Translations under genes and position numbers: made by a program | DNA from: Diplocloster agilis | GTDB taxonomy: Bacteria > Bacillota > Clostridia > Lachnospirales > Lachnospiraceae | Direction of reading: 5' to 3' | Assembly: GCF_019042275.1 (NCBI RefSeq) | Contig: NZ_JAHQCW010000003.1 | Coordinates: 62,001 to 126,000 of the forward strand | DNA length: 64,000 nt | Shown here: positions 26,022-35,071 of the stretch, in pieces | How the letters are laid out: every line of letters begins with the position of its first letter | How positions within the stretch are numbered: the stretch's first letter is position 1 | Notes under the pieces: generated by a model | What the model was told of the DNA's origin: nothing | The model's database searches: none | What the model saw: the letters and a program-made list of their open reading frames with translations, nothing else

Positions 26022-26966
26022 ATGTCATCGAAAAAGGGAGAATGGTTAAAAAAGACACCGGCGCTTTGTTTTATGGCAATGATTTGCTGCGCGCTGTGGG
26101 GAAGTGCATTTCCCTGTATCAAAATAGGATACCAACTGTTTAAGATTCCGGCGGATGCGGTGAGCAGCCAGATGCTGTTCGCGGGTATGCGGTTCACACT
26201 GGCGGGGATTCTGGTCATAGTAATAGGAAGTCTCATGGGACGTAAATTTATGGTACCCAGGAAAGAAGCCTGGAAGAAAATCCTGATTCTAAGCTTGTTC
26301 CAAACGATTATTCAATACATATTTTTCTATATCGGCCTTGCGAACACGACAGGAGTGAAATCCTCTATAATTGAAGCGGCCAACGTATTCTTTGTGATCC
26401 TGTTGGCCAGTCTTGTCTTTCGACAGGAGAAACTGACTGCGTCGAAAATACTGGGCTGTGTGGTGGGCTTTGCCGGTGTGGTTTTGATCAATTTGAATCA
26501 GGGCGGTATGGATGCGGGAATCAAACTGACCGGGGAAGGATTTATCCTGCTGTCGGCGTTCTCCTATGCCATGTCCAGTGTGTTTTTGAAGAAGTTCGGA
26601 AAAGATGAGGATCCGATGCTGTTGAGCGGCTATCAGTTTGTGATCGGCGGGCTCGTGATTACTATTTGCGGTTTGCTGACCGGCGGAACGATCACAACGT
26701 TTACGGCCGGCTCAACGGGTATGCTGTTCTACCTGGCCATCGTGTCGGCAGGGGCTTATTCGATCTGGGGGAATCTTCTGAAGTATAACCCGGCGTCAAA
26801 AGTGGCGGTATTTGGTTTTATGAATCCGGTGTTCGGTGTTATCCTGTCCGCGCTGCTGCTGCATGAACAGGAGCAGGCCTTCGGGTGGATGGGGCTGACC
26901 GCATTGGTACTGGTCTGTGTTGGCATCTTTGTGGTAAATAGAGACAGCAGTAAGACAATCATGTAA
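26022..26966 (+). CDS. EamA/DMT-superfamily transporter
   Basis: A 314-residue membrane protein with two EamA repeats and about ten hydrophobic segments, typical of drug/metabolite exporters. Family-type sequence includes CCALWGSAFPCIKIGYQLF in the first segment and SAFSYAMSSVFLKKF at the start of the second repeat. The substrate cannot be told; related proteins export amino acids, purines or metabolites. It is preceded by AAAGGAGGGG and its own promoter, and converges with the deacetylase gene across a long inverted repeat. Confidence 0.85.
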   Translation: MSSKKGEWLKKTPALCFMAMICCALWGSAFPCIKIGYQLFKIPADAVSSQMLFAGMRFTLAGILVIVIGSLMGRKFMVPRKEAWKKILILSLFQTIIQYIFFYIGLANTTGVKSSIIEAANVFFVILLASLVFRQEKLTASKILGCVVGFAGVVLINLNQGGMDAGIKLTGEGFILLSAFSYAMSSVFLKKFGKDEDPMLLSGYQFVIGGLVITICGLLTGGTITTFTAGSTGMLFYLAIVSAGAYSIWGNLLKYNPASKVAVFGFMNPVFGVILSALLLHEQEQAFGWMGLTALVLVCVGIFVVNRDSSKTIM

Positions 26967-26968
26967 TT

Positions 26969-27090
26969 AAAAGGACCTCTAAAACAGATTTGCAGTGTGA
27001 TATGTTTCCACATAAGTAGACATGGTAAATAACCAAAATCTTCTTAAGGGGAATCATATCAGTGTACTGCAGCTGTTTGGAGGTCTTTTA
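26969..27090. repeat. Long imperfect inverted repeat between convergent genes
   Basis: Arms of about 40 bases (26969-27010 and 27048-27090) pair imperfectly. The ends AAAAGGACCTC and GAGGTCTTTT are well matched. It may be a bidirectional terminator for the two convergent genes or a small palindromic insertion. Confidence 0.65.
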
Positions 27091-27142
27091 TAGTTTCTAT
27101 GTCAGGCTTGACGTATCGGCATTGGCTTTCACAAATATTTTT

Positions 27143-27943
27143 TTATTTGCTGTCCGGTATCTGCCGCCCCTCGTGATCCATGTGGTATTGCTCCCGGTAG
27201 ATCAGCTGGGAAACCGGAACCAGCTCATAACCCGCCCCCTGCAGCGTGGTAATTACCGTTTCCAGAGCGTCTTTTGTATACTTCGCTCCATTATGCATCA
27301 GAATGATGGAACCATTACCCAGATGTTCGTGCTGTGTTACCGTCTGTATGATGCTGTCAGCCCCGTAATCTTTCCAGTCCAGGCTGTCTACGTCCCACTG
27401 AATCGGATAATAGCCGCAGTCTCTGGCATTCGTGATCACATGATTATCATAATCGCCGTAGGGAGGACGAAACAAAAACATCTCATAACCGGTCAGTTCT
27501 TTGACCTTACTATGTACACTCATCAGCTCCTGTTTACATTCCTCATCGCTTAACTGGCTCATGTTTTTATGATTCTGTGAGTGATTGCCCAGATCATGGC
27601 CGGCCGCCAGTATCTTTTTCACATCTTCCGGATAACTGTCCACCCAGCCTCCGGTCATAAAAAAGGTTGCATGTACATTGTATTTCGCCAGAATATCCAA
27701 TAACGTCATCGTATCTTCACAGCCCCAAGCGGCGTCAAAGCTTAGGGCCACCTGCTTTTTCGGGGTCTCCACACAGTAGATCGGAAGCTCGCGTCCGTCC
27801 ACCGAACTGCTGACCGAAGTGACGGTTGGTAAATACAGGACACTGCATACAATCAACAGCAGCAGGGCAAACCAGAAAAAACCGGATTTGGCCACCGTTG
27901 GTATGTTCAGTTTTTTATGCTCTTTTTTTGACATTCTTTGCAT
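27143..27943 (-). CDS. Membrane-anchored polysaccharide deacetylase (NodB/PdaB type)
   Basis: A 266-residue protein with one N-terminal membrane segment (FFWFALLLLIVCSVLYLPTV) and an extracellular NodB domain that removes acetyl groups from peptidoglycan or other glycans. NodB motifs: SFDAAWG (the usual TFDDGP lacks its second Asp), GNHSQNH with the metal histidines, RPPYGDYD, DVDSLDW and IILMHNG. The SFDAAWG form resembles sporulation-linked PdaB/YlxY proteins of Firmicutes. The start is taken as ATG 27943 with GTGGGG seven bases upstream; TTG 27958 is an alternative. Confidence 0.87.
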   Translation of the reverse strand: MQRMSKKEHKKLNIPTVAKSGFFWFALLLLIVCSVLYLPTVTSVSSSVDGRELPIYCVETPKKQVALSFDAAWGCEDTMTLLDILAKYNVHATFFMTGGWVDSYPEDVKKILAAGHDLGNHSQNHKNMSQLSDEECKQELMSVHSKVKELTGYEMFLFRPPYGDYDNHVITNARDCGYYPIQWDVDSLDWKDYGADSIIQTVTQHEHLGNGSIILMHNGAKYTKDALETVITTLQGAGYELVPVSQLIYREQYHMDHEGRQIPDSK

Positions 27944-28019
27944 ACAAAAACCCCACAATATATGTTTTTATACATATATATGTGGAGTCCTTAGAAGTAT
28001 GTATTGAATTCAGAAGCCT

Positions 28020-28706
28020 TTAAAAGCACTTTTTGCATGGGGTTAATCCCCTTGCCAGGGCGTCCTCAAGTGTTGCCTCATAATACGTACCATTGCCGCA
28101 CTTATGATTGTGATACTTGCTGCCTGTTTTGGTAACCAGTACGATTTGCGAATCCGTGTCGGCAGGCTGCGAAGGAGCGTCAGCGCCGGAAGATACGGTA
28201 GCGTCTGGGGATGATTTAGAAGAATTGGAAGCAGATGCGGACTGAGCGGCTAATTTTTCATTTTCTTCCGTTAGCTTTGTGTTCTCACTTTGCAAGGCGT
28301 CGATCTGACTTTGCAGTTCTTCCGTGGAATCTGAGTCAGCCATGGAAGCTATGGTTTGTTCGGCTGTCTCCAACTGATCCTGCAGTTCCTCAATCTTTGC
28401 CGCATTTGTTTGATTTTCATCGTTCAGAGCGGACAGATCGGCGGACAGTGATTCAATTTGTGTTTCCAGCTCCTGTTTTTCAGCCTGTACGGTTTTTAAT
28501 TGGTCCGTAAGTGCCGCAGTTTGAGTTGTGTCGGATGAAAATGTAGAAAGTAAGACAGCCAGAAAGAATACTGCGAATACCGCGCTGGCCCCTGCTTTAC
28601 TTGTTGTTTTCCATTCCTTTTTATACTGCCACATAAGAAAACAGCCAAGAGGAAAGCATAAAACTAATAGAGCCAGAATCCAGCCGGTTTTTTGATACCA
28701 TTTCAT
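28020..28706 (-). CDS. Membrane protein with coiled coil and Cys/His-rich C-terminus
   Basis: A 228-residue protein of unknown function. Two hydrophobic segments (about residues 9-27 and 38-54) are followed by a long coiled coil (about 65-150, rich in Glu, Gln, Leu) and a Ser/Pro linker. The C-terminal 36 residues contain KYHNHKCG and end in LTPCKKCF, an H-x3-C plus C-x2-C arrangement like the metal-binding tail found on some secreted nucleases and surface proteins. It probably exposes this small metal-binding module outside the membrane. Start ATG with AGAGGGGG upstream. It is in the same direction as the deacetylase gene. Confidence 0.72.
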   Translation of the reverse strand: MKWYQKTGWILALLVLCFPLGCFLMWQYKKEWKTTSKAGASAVFAVFFLAVLLSTFSSDTTQTAALTDQLKTVQAEKQELETQIESLSADLSALNDENQTNAAKIEELQDQLETAEQTIASMADSDSTEELQSQIDALQSENTKLTEENEKLAAQSASASNSSKSSPDATVSSGADAPSQPADTDSQIVLVTKTGSKYHNHKCGNGTYYEATLEDALARGLTPCKKCF

Positions 28707-28896
28707 AGAATTCCCCCTCTTTGGTAAAATAATATCAACACTGCTATCTATTCATATTTTACAGCTAATGGGTCCAAAAAACAATCGGTGATACACGAAC
28801 ATTCCCTATAGCTTAGTTATGTTGGACATTTCTTCTGCTTTAAGAAAAAGTTAAGGTTTTGATCGGAAAAATTAAGAAATATATGGGCAGATTAAT

Positions 28897-28925
28897 TTGA
28901 AGATCAGGAGTTAGCGTGCTATAAT
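28897..28925 (+). promoter_or_regulatory. Promoter for the following membrane protein gene
   Basis: TTGAAG at 28897-28902, 17 bases, TATAAT at 28920-28925. The predicted leader is about 100 bases. Confidence 0.75.
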
Positions 28926-29032
28926 TCACTACGTATTGACTTACAGGTATGGGTTTTTGCTGAGCTGTCGAGAATAAAGACAGGAGAGAAACTGGTGAAA
29001 ACCTGGCTGAGCCGATCAAGGAGCGAGTGAAA

Positions 29033-30451
29033 ATGGATAGCAAAAAGTTTGGAAAAAAATATCTGGCATGGTTTCAAAGCTGCCGTGTCCTGCCGGTTGA
29101 ATGGGTAATCGCAGGTGTCATCGGCGGGCTGATTCTGATTACATATACTTATGCGGACGGTGTATCCTGGACGATCTGGTCCACGAACCTTCTGGATGTC
29201 ATTTTTGACGGAAAGCCATTGGATTATTATGCGTACTGCCGGGAAAACCTGTTCGGCGCCATGCACAAGGATATGGGTACCAGCGTGTTCAGTGTTCTTC
29301 CCTGGGCGGTCTGGAATATTCCGATCTGGATTTTTCAGAGGTTTTTCGGGTTCCGGATCGTAGAAAACTCCCTGATGCTGATCTGGTCCAAACTTTTCCT
29401 GGTAGCGGCACTCCTGGTTACGGCTTATTTTGTGTATCAGATCGTACTGCTTATGACCGGAAACCGGTACAGGAGCTGGCTGGCGGCTCTTTTGATGGTT
29501 TCTGCGGTTCATATCTATATTGCGGTCTGCTTTGCGGGACAAAATGATGTGGTCATCTGCATGTTTGGGGTTATGGCCGTTTATTTTCTTTTGAAAAAAC
29601 GATACGGGCTGTTTATGCTGTTGTCTTCCTTTGCGATAGCGACCAAACCGTTTTTCATCTTTACCTATATTGGTTTGGTACTGTTTATAGAAAAGCGTGT
29701 GGATAAAATTATATATCGGGTACTGGGCGGATTCTGGCTCACTATTTTATTTTCCCTGATTTACCACAATGCGCCTAATTACCAAAAATCAATAAAAGGG
29801 GCGATCAAATACGGGGATGAGATCGGAAAAATACTGAGCAAAGATATTTCTTTTGGCCCGGTTGTGAACACTTCCATTTTTATTCTAATCCTGTGTCTGG
29901 TTTACTTTTTTGCTTACGTGGTGAAGACAAAGGGGGACGAGCAGTGGCGGCAGTATGTGCTTTATATCGCCATGGCTACGCAGTTCGTATTCTTTGGTTT
30001 CACGGAATATTTTTATTACCGGCTGATCCTTCTGTTCCCGTTTTTGCTGTGTGTGATATTATCCAATAAAAAGTACCTGCGTTTGAATATGATACTGGAA
30101 ATTTTGCTGTCTGCCGGCGCGGTGCTGGTCCATCTGAATACCAATGGGTTTATGGGGCCTTCTTATGTGGCGCGGGGATTTTTGGCAAACTTTCTGCCGG
30201 GGATCAATACCGGAAAGCTGCATTATGTAAATCTAAACCAGATCATGTGGTCGGTTAAAAATTACGCGCTGTATTCCAAGATATTTAACGCGGTGTTTAT
30301 CGCCTGCCTGATTCTGCTGCTGGTGATTAATTATCCCGGTTTCAAAAAAGATCTGGGAGAGGAGAACGATGTTTGCAGCAGAGGATGGATATGGCTGCAT
30401 ATGGCTCTCATTATACCGGTGTACGGGGTATCTTTGGCGCTGTGCTTTTGA
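29033..30451 (+). CDS. Multi-pass membrane protein, possible GT-C glycosyltransferase
   Basis: A 472-residue protein with about ten to twelve hydrophobic segments. After the first segment comes a loop with DGVSWTIWSTNLLDVIFDGK and several acidic residues, as in membrane glycosyltransferases that use lipid-linked sugars, but no diagnostic motif was found. ATG 29033 has AAGGAG nine bases upstream; GTG 29027 is too close to it. The gene has its own promoter and no functional partner nearby. Function unassigned. Confidence 0.6.
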   Translation: MDSKKFGKKYLAWFQSCRVLPVEWVIAGVIGGLILITYTYADGVSWTIWSTNLLDVIFDGKPLDYYAYCRENLFGAMHKDMGTSVFSVLPWAVWNIPIWIFQRFFGFRIVENSLMLIWSKLFLVAALLVTAYFVYQIVLLMTGNRYRSWLAALLMVSAVHIYIAVCFAGQNDVVICMFGVMAVYFLLKKRYGLFMLLSSFAIATKPFFIFTYIGLVLFIEKRVDKIIYRVLGGFWLTILFSLIYHNAPNYQKSIKGAIKYGDEIGKILSKDISFGPVVNTSIFILILCLVYFFAYVVKTKGDEQWRQYVLYIAMATQFVFFGFTEYFYYRLILLFPFLLCVILSNKKYLRLNMILEILLSAGAVLVHLNTNGFMGPSYVARGFLANFLPGINTGKLHYVNLNQIMWSVKNYALYSKIFNAVFIACLILLLVINYPGFKKDLGEENDVCSRGWIWLHMALIIPVYGVSLALCF

Positions 30452-30603
30452 GAAGGTAAAGGCCCGGCCGGAAACGTGTTCCTTGGTAGTTATGGCATGA
30501 AAACTGTGCTATAATAATAAAATATTAAATGGCGCTATTACGTAGGGAGTATATCAGCTGTACGGACGGCGGGACAAGGCCGTAGAAAAAGGAGCGTGGT
30601 GAA

Positions 30604-31833
30604 ATGGCTCTTCTCGACAGGATTGAAAATTCTTCTGCGGAGGTAATTTTAAGCATTGCGTTGATTCTGTTTGCTGGTTTTTTAATGACCAGAATCACGA
30701 AAAAGCTGCATTTGCCGGATGTGACGGGGTATATCTTAGCGGGGGGGCTGATCGGCCCTTATGTTCTGAATCTCATTTCCACTGATATTATGGAGGGAAT
30801 GGGATTTATCACGGACATAGCCCTGGCGTATATTGCGTTTGGCGTAGGAAAATATTTTAAACTGGAGGAATTAAAGAAAAACGGCAAGCGGATCATCATC
30901 ATTACCGTGTTCGAGGCGCTGCTGGCAGGAACGGTAGTGGCGCTGACGATGATCTTTCTTTTTCACCTGTCGGTTCCCTTTGCTATATTGCTGGGAGCGA
31001 TCGGCTCTGCTACGGCGCCGGCCTCGACGATCATGACGATCAATCAGTATCATGCCAGAGGTGAGCTTGTGAATACGATCCTGCAGGTGGTGGCGCTGGA
31101 TGATGCGGTAGCCCTGATCGCATTCAGCGTGTGTGCGGCGATCGCGGATCAGCTGGAGAGCGGCGCGGTACATATGCGGTGGAATGTATTCCTGGTGCCT
31201 TTGCTGGTGAATCTGTTGGTTTTGTTTTTAGGAGCTGTGTGCGGATATCTTTTGAAATGGATCATATCGGACAGCCGGTCCAGGGATCACAGACTGATCC
31301 TGATCAACGCGGTGATCTTTGCCATGACCGGGGTCTGTACGATGTTGGACGTCTCCCCTCTGCTTCCCTGTATGGTTATGGGAACGGTTTATGTAAATGT
31401 AATCGAAAAAAAGAACCTGTTTAAGCAGGTCAATCATTTTTCACCGCCTATCATGCTGATGTTTTTTGTATTGTCGGGAATGAGGCTGAATGTACCGATG
31501 CTGGTGTCGGCCGGCGTGATCGGTGTGGTATATTTTGGAGTCCGTATTCTGGGAAAATATGCGGGCGCCTGGATGGGCTCTCTGATCGGCAAGGCTTCGC
31601 CGGAAGTACGTAAATATCTGGGATTGGCTCTGGTGCCGCAGGCGGGAGTGGCGATCGGCCTGGCTGCCCTTGGTCAGCGGATTCTGCCGCCGCAGATGGG
31701 AACCATGCTCTCCACGATTATCCTGTCTTCCAGTATCCTATACGAAATGGTGGGACCGGCCTGCGCCAAAGGAGCATTGATTCTGGCCCATGAGATCCGG
31801 ACGACTAAGGCGGCAGATACGGGTAGAAAATGA
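30604..31833 (+). CDS. Cation:proton antiporter (CPA family)
   Basis: A 409-residue transporter with about 12 hydrophobic segments, resembling the Kef/NapA-type membrane domain without the cytoplasmic TrkA-N domains. Visible features are KLHLPDVTGYILAGGLIGPY near the N-terminus and ALDDAVALIAFSV, the double-aspartate ion-binding motif of electrogenic sodium/proton exchangers. It probably exports Na+ or K+ in exchange for protons. A TATAAT at 30510-30515 could be its -10 box, with no convincing -35. The MATE gene follows after 14 bases, so the two are likely co-transcribed. Confidence 0.85.
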   Translation: MALLDRIENSSAEVILSIALILFAGFLMTRITKKLHLPDVTGYILAGGLIGPYVLNLISTDIMEGMGFITDIALAYIAFGVGKYFKLEELKKNGKRIIIITVFEALLAGTVVALTMIFLFHLSVPFAILLGAIGSATAPASTIMTINQYHARGELVNTILQVVALDDAVALIAFSVCAAIADQLESGAVHMRWNVFLVPLLVNLLVLFLGAVCGYLLKWIISDSRSRDHRLILINAVIFAMTGVCTMLDVSPLLPCMVMGTVYVNVIEKKNLFKQVNHFSPPIMLMFFVLSGMRLNVPMLVSAGVIGVVYFGVRILGKYAGAWMGSLIGKASPEVRKYLGLALVPQAGVAIGLAALGQRILPPQMGTMLSTIILSSSILYEMVGPACAKGALILAHEIRTTKAADTGRK

Positions 31834-31847
31834 GAGGGTTGTAAAGC

Positions 31848-33212
31848 ATGAGTGTGAACAATGATTTCAGCAAGGGCAGCGTGTCGGGAAATATTCTAAG
31901 CCTGGCGCTGCCCATGACTTTGGCTCAACTGATCAATGTGCTGTATAACGTGGTGGATCGGATCTATATCGGGCATATTCCGGGAGAGTCTACCGTGCCG
32001 CTGACCGGGCTTGGCCTGGCGCTGCCCATTATTACAATCATTACGGCATTTGCCAATTTGTTTGGAATGGGAGGAGCCCCTCTGTGTTCCATAGCCAGAG
32101 GACAGCGGGAAAACAAAAAAGCGGAGCAGATTATGGGGAATTCGTTCTCCATGCTTTTGATTTCCGGCATCCTACTGATGATACTCTGTCTGTTGTTTAA
32201 AAAGCCGCTGCTGTATCTGTTCGGTGCCAGCAGTGCAACATTTCCTTACGCGGATTCTTATCTGACCATCTATCTGCTGGGGACGGTGTTCGTCATGATC
32301 AATCTGGGGATGAACAGCTTTATCAATTCACAGGGGTTTGGGAAAATCGGCATGATGACCGTACTGCTGGGTGCGGTGGCGAATATTATTCTGGATCCGT
32401 TGTTTATCTTCGTATTTCAGATGGGAGTGCGCGGAGCCGCGGCAGCCACTTTGATTTCCCAGATGCTGTCCGCTGTCTGGGTGCTCAAATTCCTGCGGGG
32501 GCCGAAGGCAATCCTGAGGCTGAACCGGGAAGGGATGCGGCTAAAGGCGGAACTGTTAAAAAATATTACCGGACTTGGAATGTCCGGCTTTGTGATGTCC
32601 GTGACCAATGGGTCGGTACAGATTATTTGCAACGCTACACTGCAAAATTTCGGGGGCGATCTTTACGTCGGAGTCATGACGGTGATCAATTCGGTGCGGG
32701 AGATTATCACCATGCCGGTAATGGGGGTGACCAATGGCGCCCAGCCGGTGATGGGATTTAATTATGGGGCCGAGGAATACGGCCGTGTGCGAAGCGCTAT
32801 AAAATTCACCACTGCAGTGTGCGTCATCTATACGTTTGCGGTATGGGGACTGTTACTTCTGGCGCCCCGGTTTTTTATCCATCTGTTTAACAGCGAGCCG
32901 GAACTTTTAGAGGCAGGCGTTCCCGCCATGAAGATTTATTTTTTCGGCATTTTTATGATGTCACTGCAGTTCGCCGGACAGTCCGTGTTCGTGGCATTGG
33001 GAAAATCCAGGCAGGCAGTCTTCTTTTCGCTGCTTCGTAAGGCGATTATCGTGATCCCGTTGACGCTTCTGCTGCCGATGGTGGGCGGTCTGGGGACGAA
33101 TGGAGTGTTTTTGGCGGAGCCGGTGTCGAATTTTATCGGCGGGACCGCGTGTTTTGCTACGATGATGATAACGGTATGGCCCAGTCTTAAAAAACAGGAG
33201 AACAAAGGGTAG
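31848..33212 (+). CDS. MATE-family efflux transporter
   Basis: A 454-residue, 12-segment membrane protein of the multidrug and toxin extrusion family, which exports cationic compounds using a sodium or proton gradient. Both MATE halves are recognisable; the N-terminal half begins LALPMTLAQLINVLYNVVDR and the C-terminal half has GVTNGAQPVMGFNYGAEEYG. It lies directly behind the antiporter gene. The substrate is unknown. The ATG has a weak ribosome site (GAGGG). Confidence 0.9.
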   Translation: MSVNNDFSKGSVSGNILSLALPMTLAQLINVLYNVVDRIYIGHIPGESTVPLTGLGLALPIITIITAFANLFGMGGAPLCSIARGQRENKKAEQIMGNSFSMLLISGILLMILCLLFKKPLLYLFGASSATFPYADSYLTIYLLGTVFVMINLGMNSFINSQGFGKIGMMTVLLGAVANIILDPLFIFVFQMGVRGAAAATLISQMLSAVWVLKFLRGPKAILRLNREGMRLKAELLKNITGLGMSGFVMSVTNGSVQIICNATLQNFGGDLYVGVMTVINSVREIITMPVMGVTNGAQPVMGFNYGAEEYGRVRSAIKFTTAVCVIYTFAVWGLLLLAPRFFIHLFNSEPELLEAGVPAMKIYFFGIFMMSLQFAGQSVFVALGKSRQAVFFSLLRKAIIVIPLTLLLPMVGGLGTNGVFLAEPVSNFIGGTACFATMMITVWPSLKKQENKG

Positions 33213-33220
33213 ACGGGAAG

Positions 33221-33270
33221 TGCGGATAGCATGTGAAATGCGGATAACATGTGATATGCGGATAGCAAAG
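33221..33270. repeat. 18-bp tandem repeat, about 2.7 copies
   Basis: Units TGCGGATAGCATGTGAAA, with small changes, start at 33221, 33239 and 33257, directly after the MATE gene stop. Confidence 0.8.
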
Positions 33271-33391
33271 ACAGTATACCGGCGCAGGCGTACAATTCAG
33301 AGCTTGGATTGTATGCCTTTTCTTCATCTTAATAAAATAGATGTAAAAAATAAGGGGTAAAAAGATGGCGTTTTTTGGTTAGAATGCAGAG

Positions 33392-33420
33392 TTGACATAC
33401 ACCGGATTTTGAGATATGAT
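33392..33420 (+). promoter_or_regulatory. Strong promoter for the Tad/Flp pilus operon
   Basis: Consensus TTGACA at 33392-33397, 17 bases, TATGAT at 33415-33420. The first downstream gene starts at 33884, so the leader would be about 457 bases and contains the repeats listed next. Confidence 0.75.
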
Positions 33421-33532
33421 CTTTGTACGTTCTTTAAAGAATGATTCTGATTTATCTGTTTTGTATCTGATTTATGTTAGTTATTCCTTTCATTTATTTA
33501 TCTGATTTATTCCATTTACTAATTGATTGTCC

Positions 33533-33630
33533 GTTTCGTATCAGGCGTAGAGTGGTATTCCTTGTCCAGTTTGTATCACGAGCAGAGAGGTATTCCTTTG
33601 TCCGGTTTGTATCATGAGCAGATCGGTGTT
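33533..33630. repeat. 36-bp direct repeat, about 2.7 copies, in the pilus operon leader
   Basis: Units start at 33533, 33569 and 33605 and share GTTTGTATCA, GAGCAGA and GGTATTCC blocks. The period is a multiple of three and one frame reads 12-residue repeats (SGLYHEQRGIPL), but there is no start codon with a ribosome site. Confidence 0.8.
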
Positions 33631-33742
33631 TCGTATGATGGACTTCGGGCGGGAGGCGCAGGCATTATGAGATTGCGCGACAGGAACGGGCAACAATGGT
33701 CTTATTAGGAAAAGAGGTGGTCAAAAAGAGATAGCAAAGTAC

Positions 33743-33826
33743 GGACGCTAAGTGCTCATAGAGAAAAAATAGTAGCGCTCGAAAAAGCCTCGCTGACTAT
33801 TTTTCATGCATCGCACGTAAGCGTCC
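33743..33826. repeat. Large imperfect palindrome before the pilus operon
   Basis: Arms 33743-33777 and 33791-33826 pair over about 30 bases with a 13-base loop. A further copy of the outer left arm (GACGCTAAGTGCTCATAG) lies at 33835-33852, just before the first gene. It may be a mobile palindromic element or an RNA structure in the leader. Confidence 0.82.
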
Positions 33827-33883
33827 AAAATACAGACGCTAAGTGCTCATAGCGAAAAAGAACAGAATGAGAGGAGGAGCGAA

Positions 33884-35056
33884 TTGTATGTAAATAAAAC
33901 CCGGGCGGAAAACAGAGAGTATCTTCTTCAGGGGGATTTTGTAAATAAACTGTTGGATGACGTTATTGACTATTTTACCAGAGTCGATATGAAACCGCTG
34001 AACCTGGTCGAACGCGGAATGAAGAGCAGGGAAGATTTCCTTCGTGAGGTGAGAGAGTACCTGAAACACAGCCAGGTTGGGGAGCCTCTGGCCGGTATCG
34101 TATTGGAGCGCTTCCGGAAATTCCTGTGGAGTTATGATATTCTGGATGAACTGATCAACGATGAGTCCATATCGGATATTAAGGTGCTGGATGAGAATCA
34201 CATTCGGATAAAAAGATATGGAAAACGTATGACTTCGCCGTTGAAATTCAGAAGCAAAGAGGCATATCGGCGGTTTGTGGACCGGGTGGTTATCAAAAAC
34301 AGGACCAATCTGAGCGATTTGAACGCGGTTCAAAACTTTACCGACAAAACAACAAATCCGAAATTTATATTGCGCTTTAATATTACAACAGAGTTTGTGA
34401 ATTCGGTAGACACCCCTTACCTACATATCCGAAAAATTGCCAAGCAGAAAAATACGCTGGCAGATCTTATAAAAATGGGTATGCTCAGCGGGGAAACCGC
34501 CGACTGGCTCCGCCGGGAAGCTTCTTTGGCCTCTGGGATTTTGTTTACCGGGAAAGGTGCGTCCGGAAAAACCACTCTGATGAATGCGCTGCTGGACTGT
34601 ATTCCGGAGGATTATTCGGGCCTGGTCATTCAGGAAAATGAAGAACTGTTTTCCAATACCCATCCGGATCTGATGTTTCAGCATGTAGTTTCCAGCAAGG
34701 GCGAGGGGAAGATAAGATATGATCTGAAGGATCTGGCCCGCAATGGCCTGTTGACAGACCTGGACTATTTTATTATTGGGGAAATCAAGGGAGGGGAGGC
34801 GCTGTATTTTTTAAACGCGGCATACACCGGGCATAAGTGCTGGGCGTCCGTCCATGGTGCCAGCTCTACGGAAGGGCTTAATAAACTGGCCGATTATGTG
34901 AAATACGAAAGTGATTACAGCCGGGAAGACGCGTTGCATATGCTGTGTCATATAACCACGGTCGTGTTCCTGGAAAATTTTAAAGTGAGGGAGATCTCTC
35001 AAATAGATGGCTGGGACCATCTGAATAACGATCTGAAATACAAAAAAATATTATAG
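33884..35056 (+). CDS. Tad/Flp pilus assembly ATPase (CpaF/TadA type)
   Basis: A 390-residue secretion ATPase that powers pilin polymerisation at the inner face of the membrane. Walker A is FTGKGASGKTTLMNALL, and the Walker B region is LLTDLDYFIIGEIKGGEAL; an N-terminal helical domain (to about residue 100) precedes the catalytic core. The start is TTG 33884 with AGGAGG six bases upstream; the nearby ATG 33888 is out of frame. It heads a nine-gene operon (33884-41647). No TadZ-like partner or secretin is present, as expected for a Gram-positive. Confidence 0.87.
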   Translation: MYVNKTRAENREYLLQGDFVNKLLDDVIDYFTRVDMKPLNLVERGMKSREDFLREVREYLKHSQVGEPLAGIVLERFRKFLWSYDILDELINDESISDIKVLDENHIRIKRYGKRMTSPLKFRSKEAYRRFVDRVVIKNRTNLSDLNAVQNFTDKTTNPKFILRFNITTEFVNSVDTPYLHIRKIAKQKNTLADLIKMGMLSGETADWLRREASLASGILFTGKGASGKTTLMNALLDCIPEDYSGLVIQENEELFSNTHPDLMFQHVVSSKGEGKIRYDLKDLARNGLLTDLDYFIIGEIKGGEALYFLNAAYTGHKCWASVHGASSTEGLNKLADYVKYESDYSREDALHMLCHITTVVFLENFKVREISQIDGWDHLNNDLKYKKIL

Positions 35057-35071
35057 GAGGGATGATACCGC

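Noticed and set aside
27062-27553. 163-codon frame antisense to the polysaccharide deacetylase
   Set aside because: It is the shadow of a well-conserved NodB-domain gene on the other strand.
26022-33212. A single multidrug-resistance island
   Set aside because: The DMT, antiporter and MATE genes have separate promoters and no mobile-element markers.
33523-33708. 61-codon open frame with 12-residue repeats in the pilus leader
   Set aside because: TTG start without a ribosome site; coding appearance comes from the 36-bp repeat period.
33427-33883. c-di-GMP riboswitch in the pilus leader
   Set aside because: No recognisable GEMM core or paired terminator could be identified by eye; the GGACGC block is part of the palindrome.
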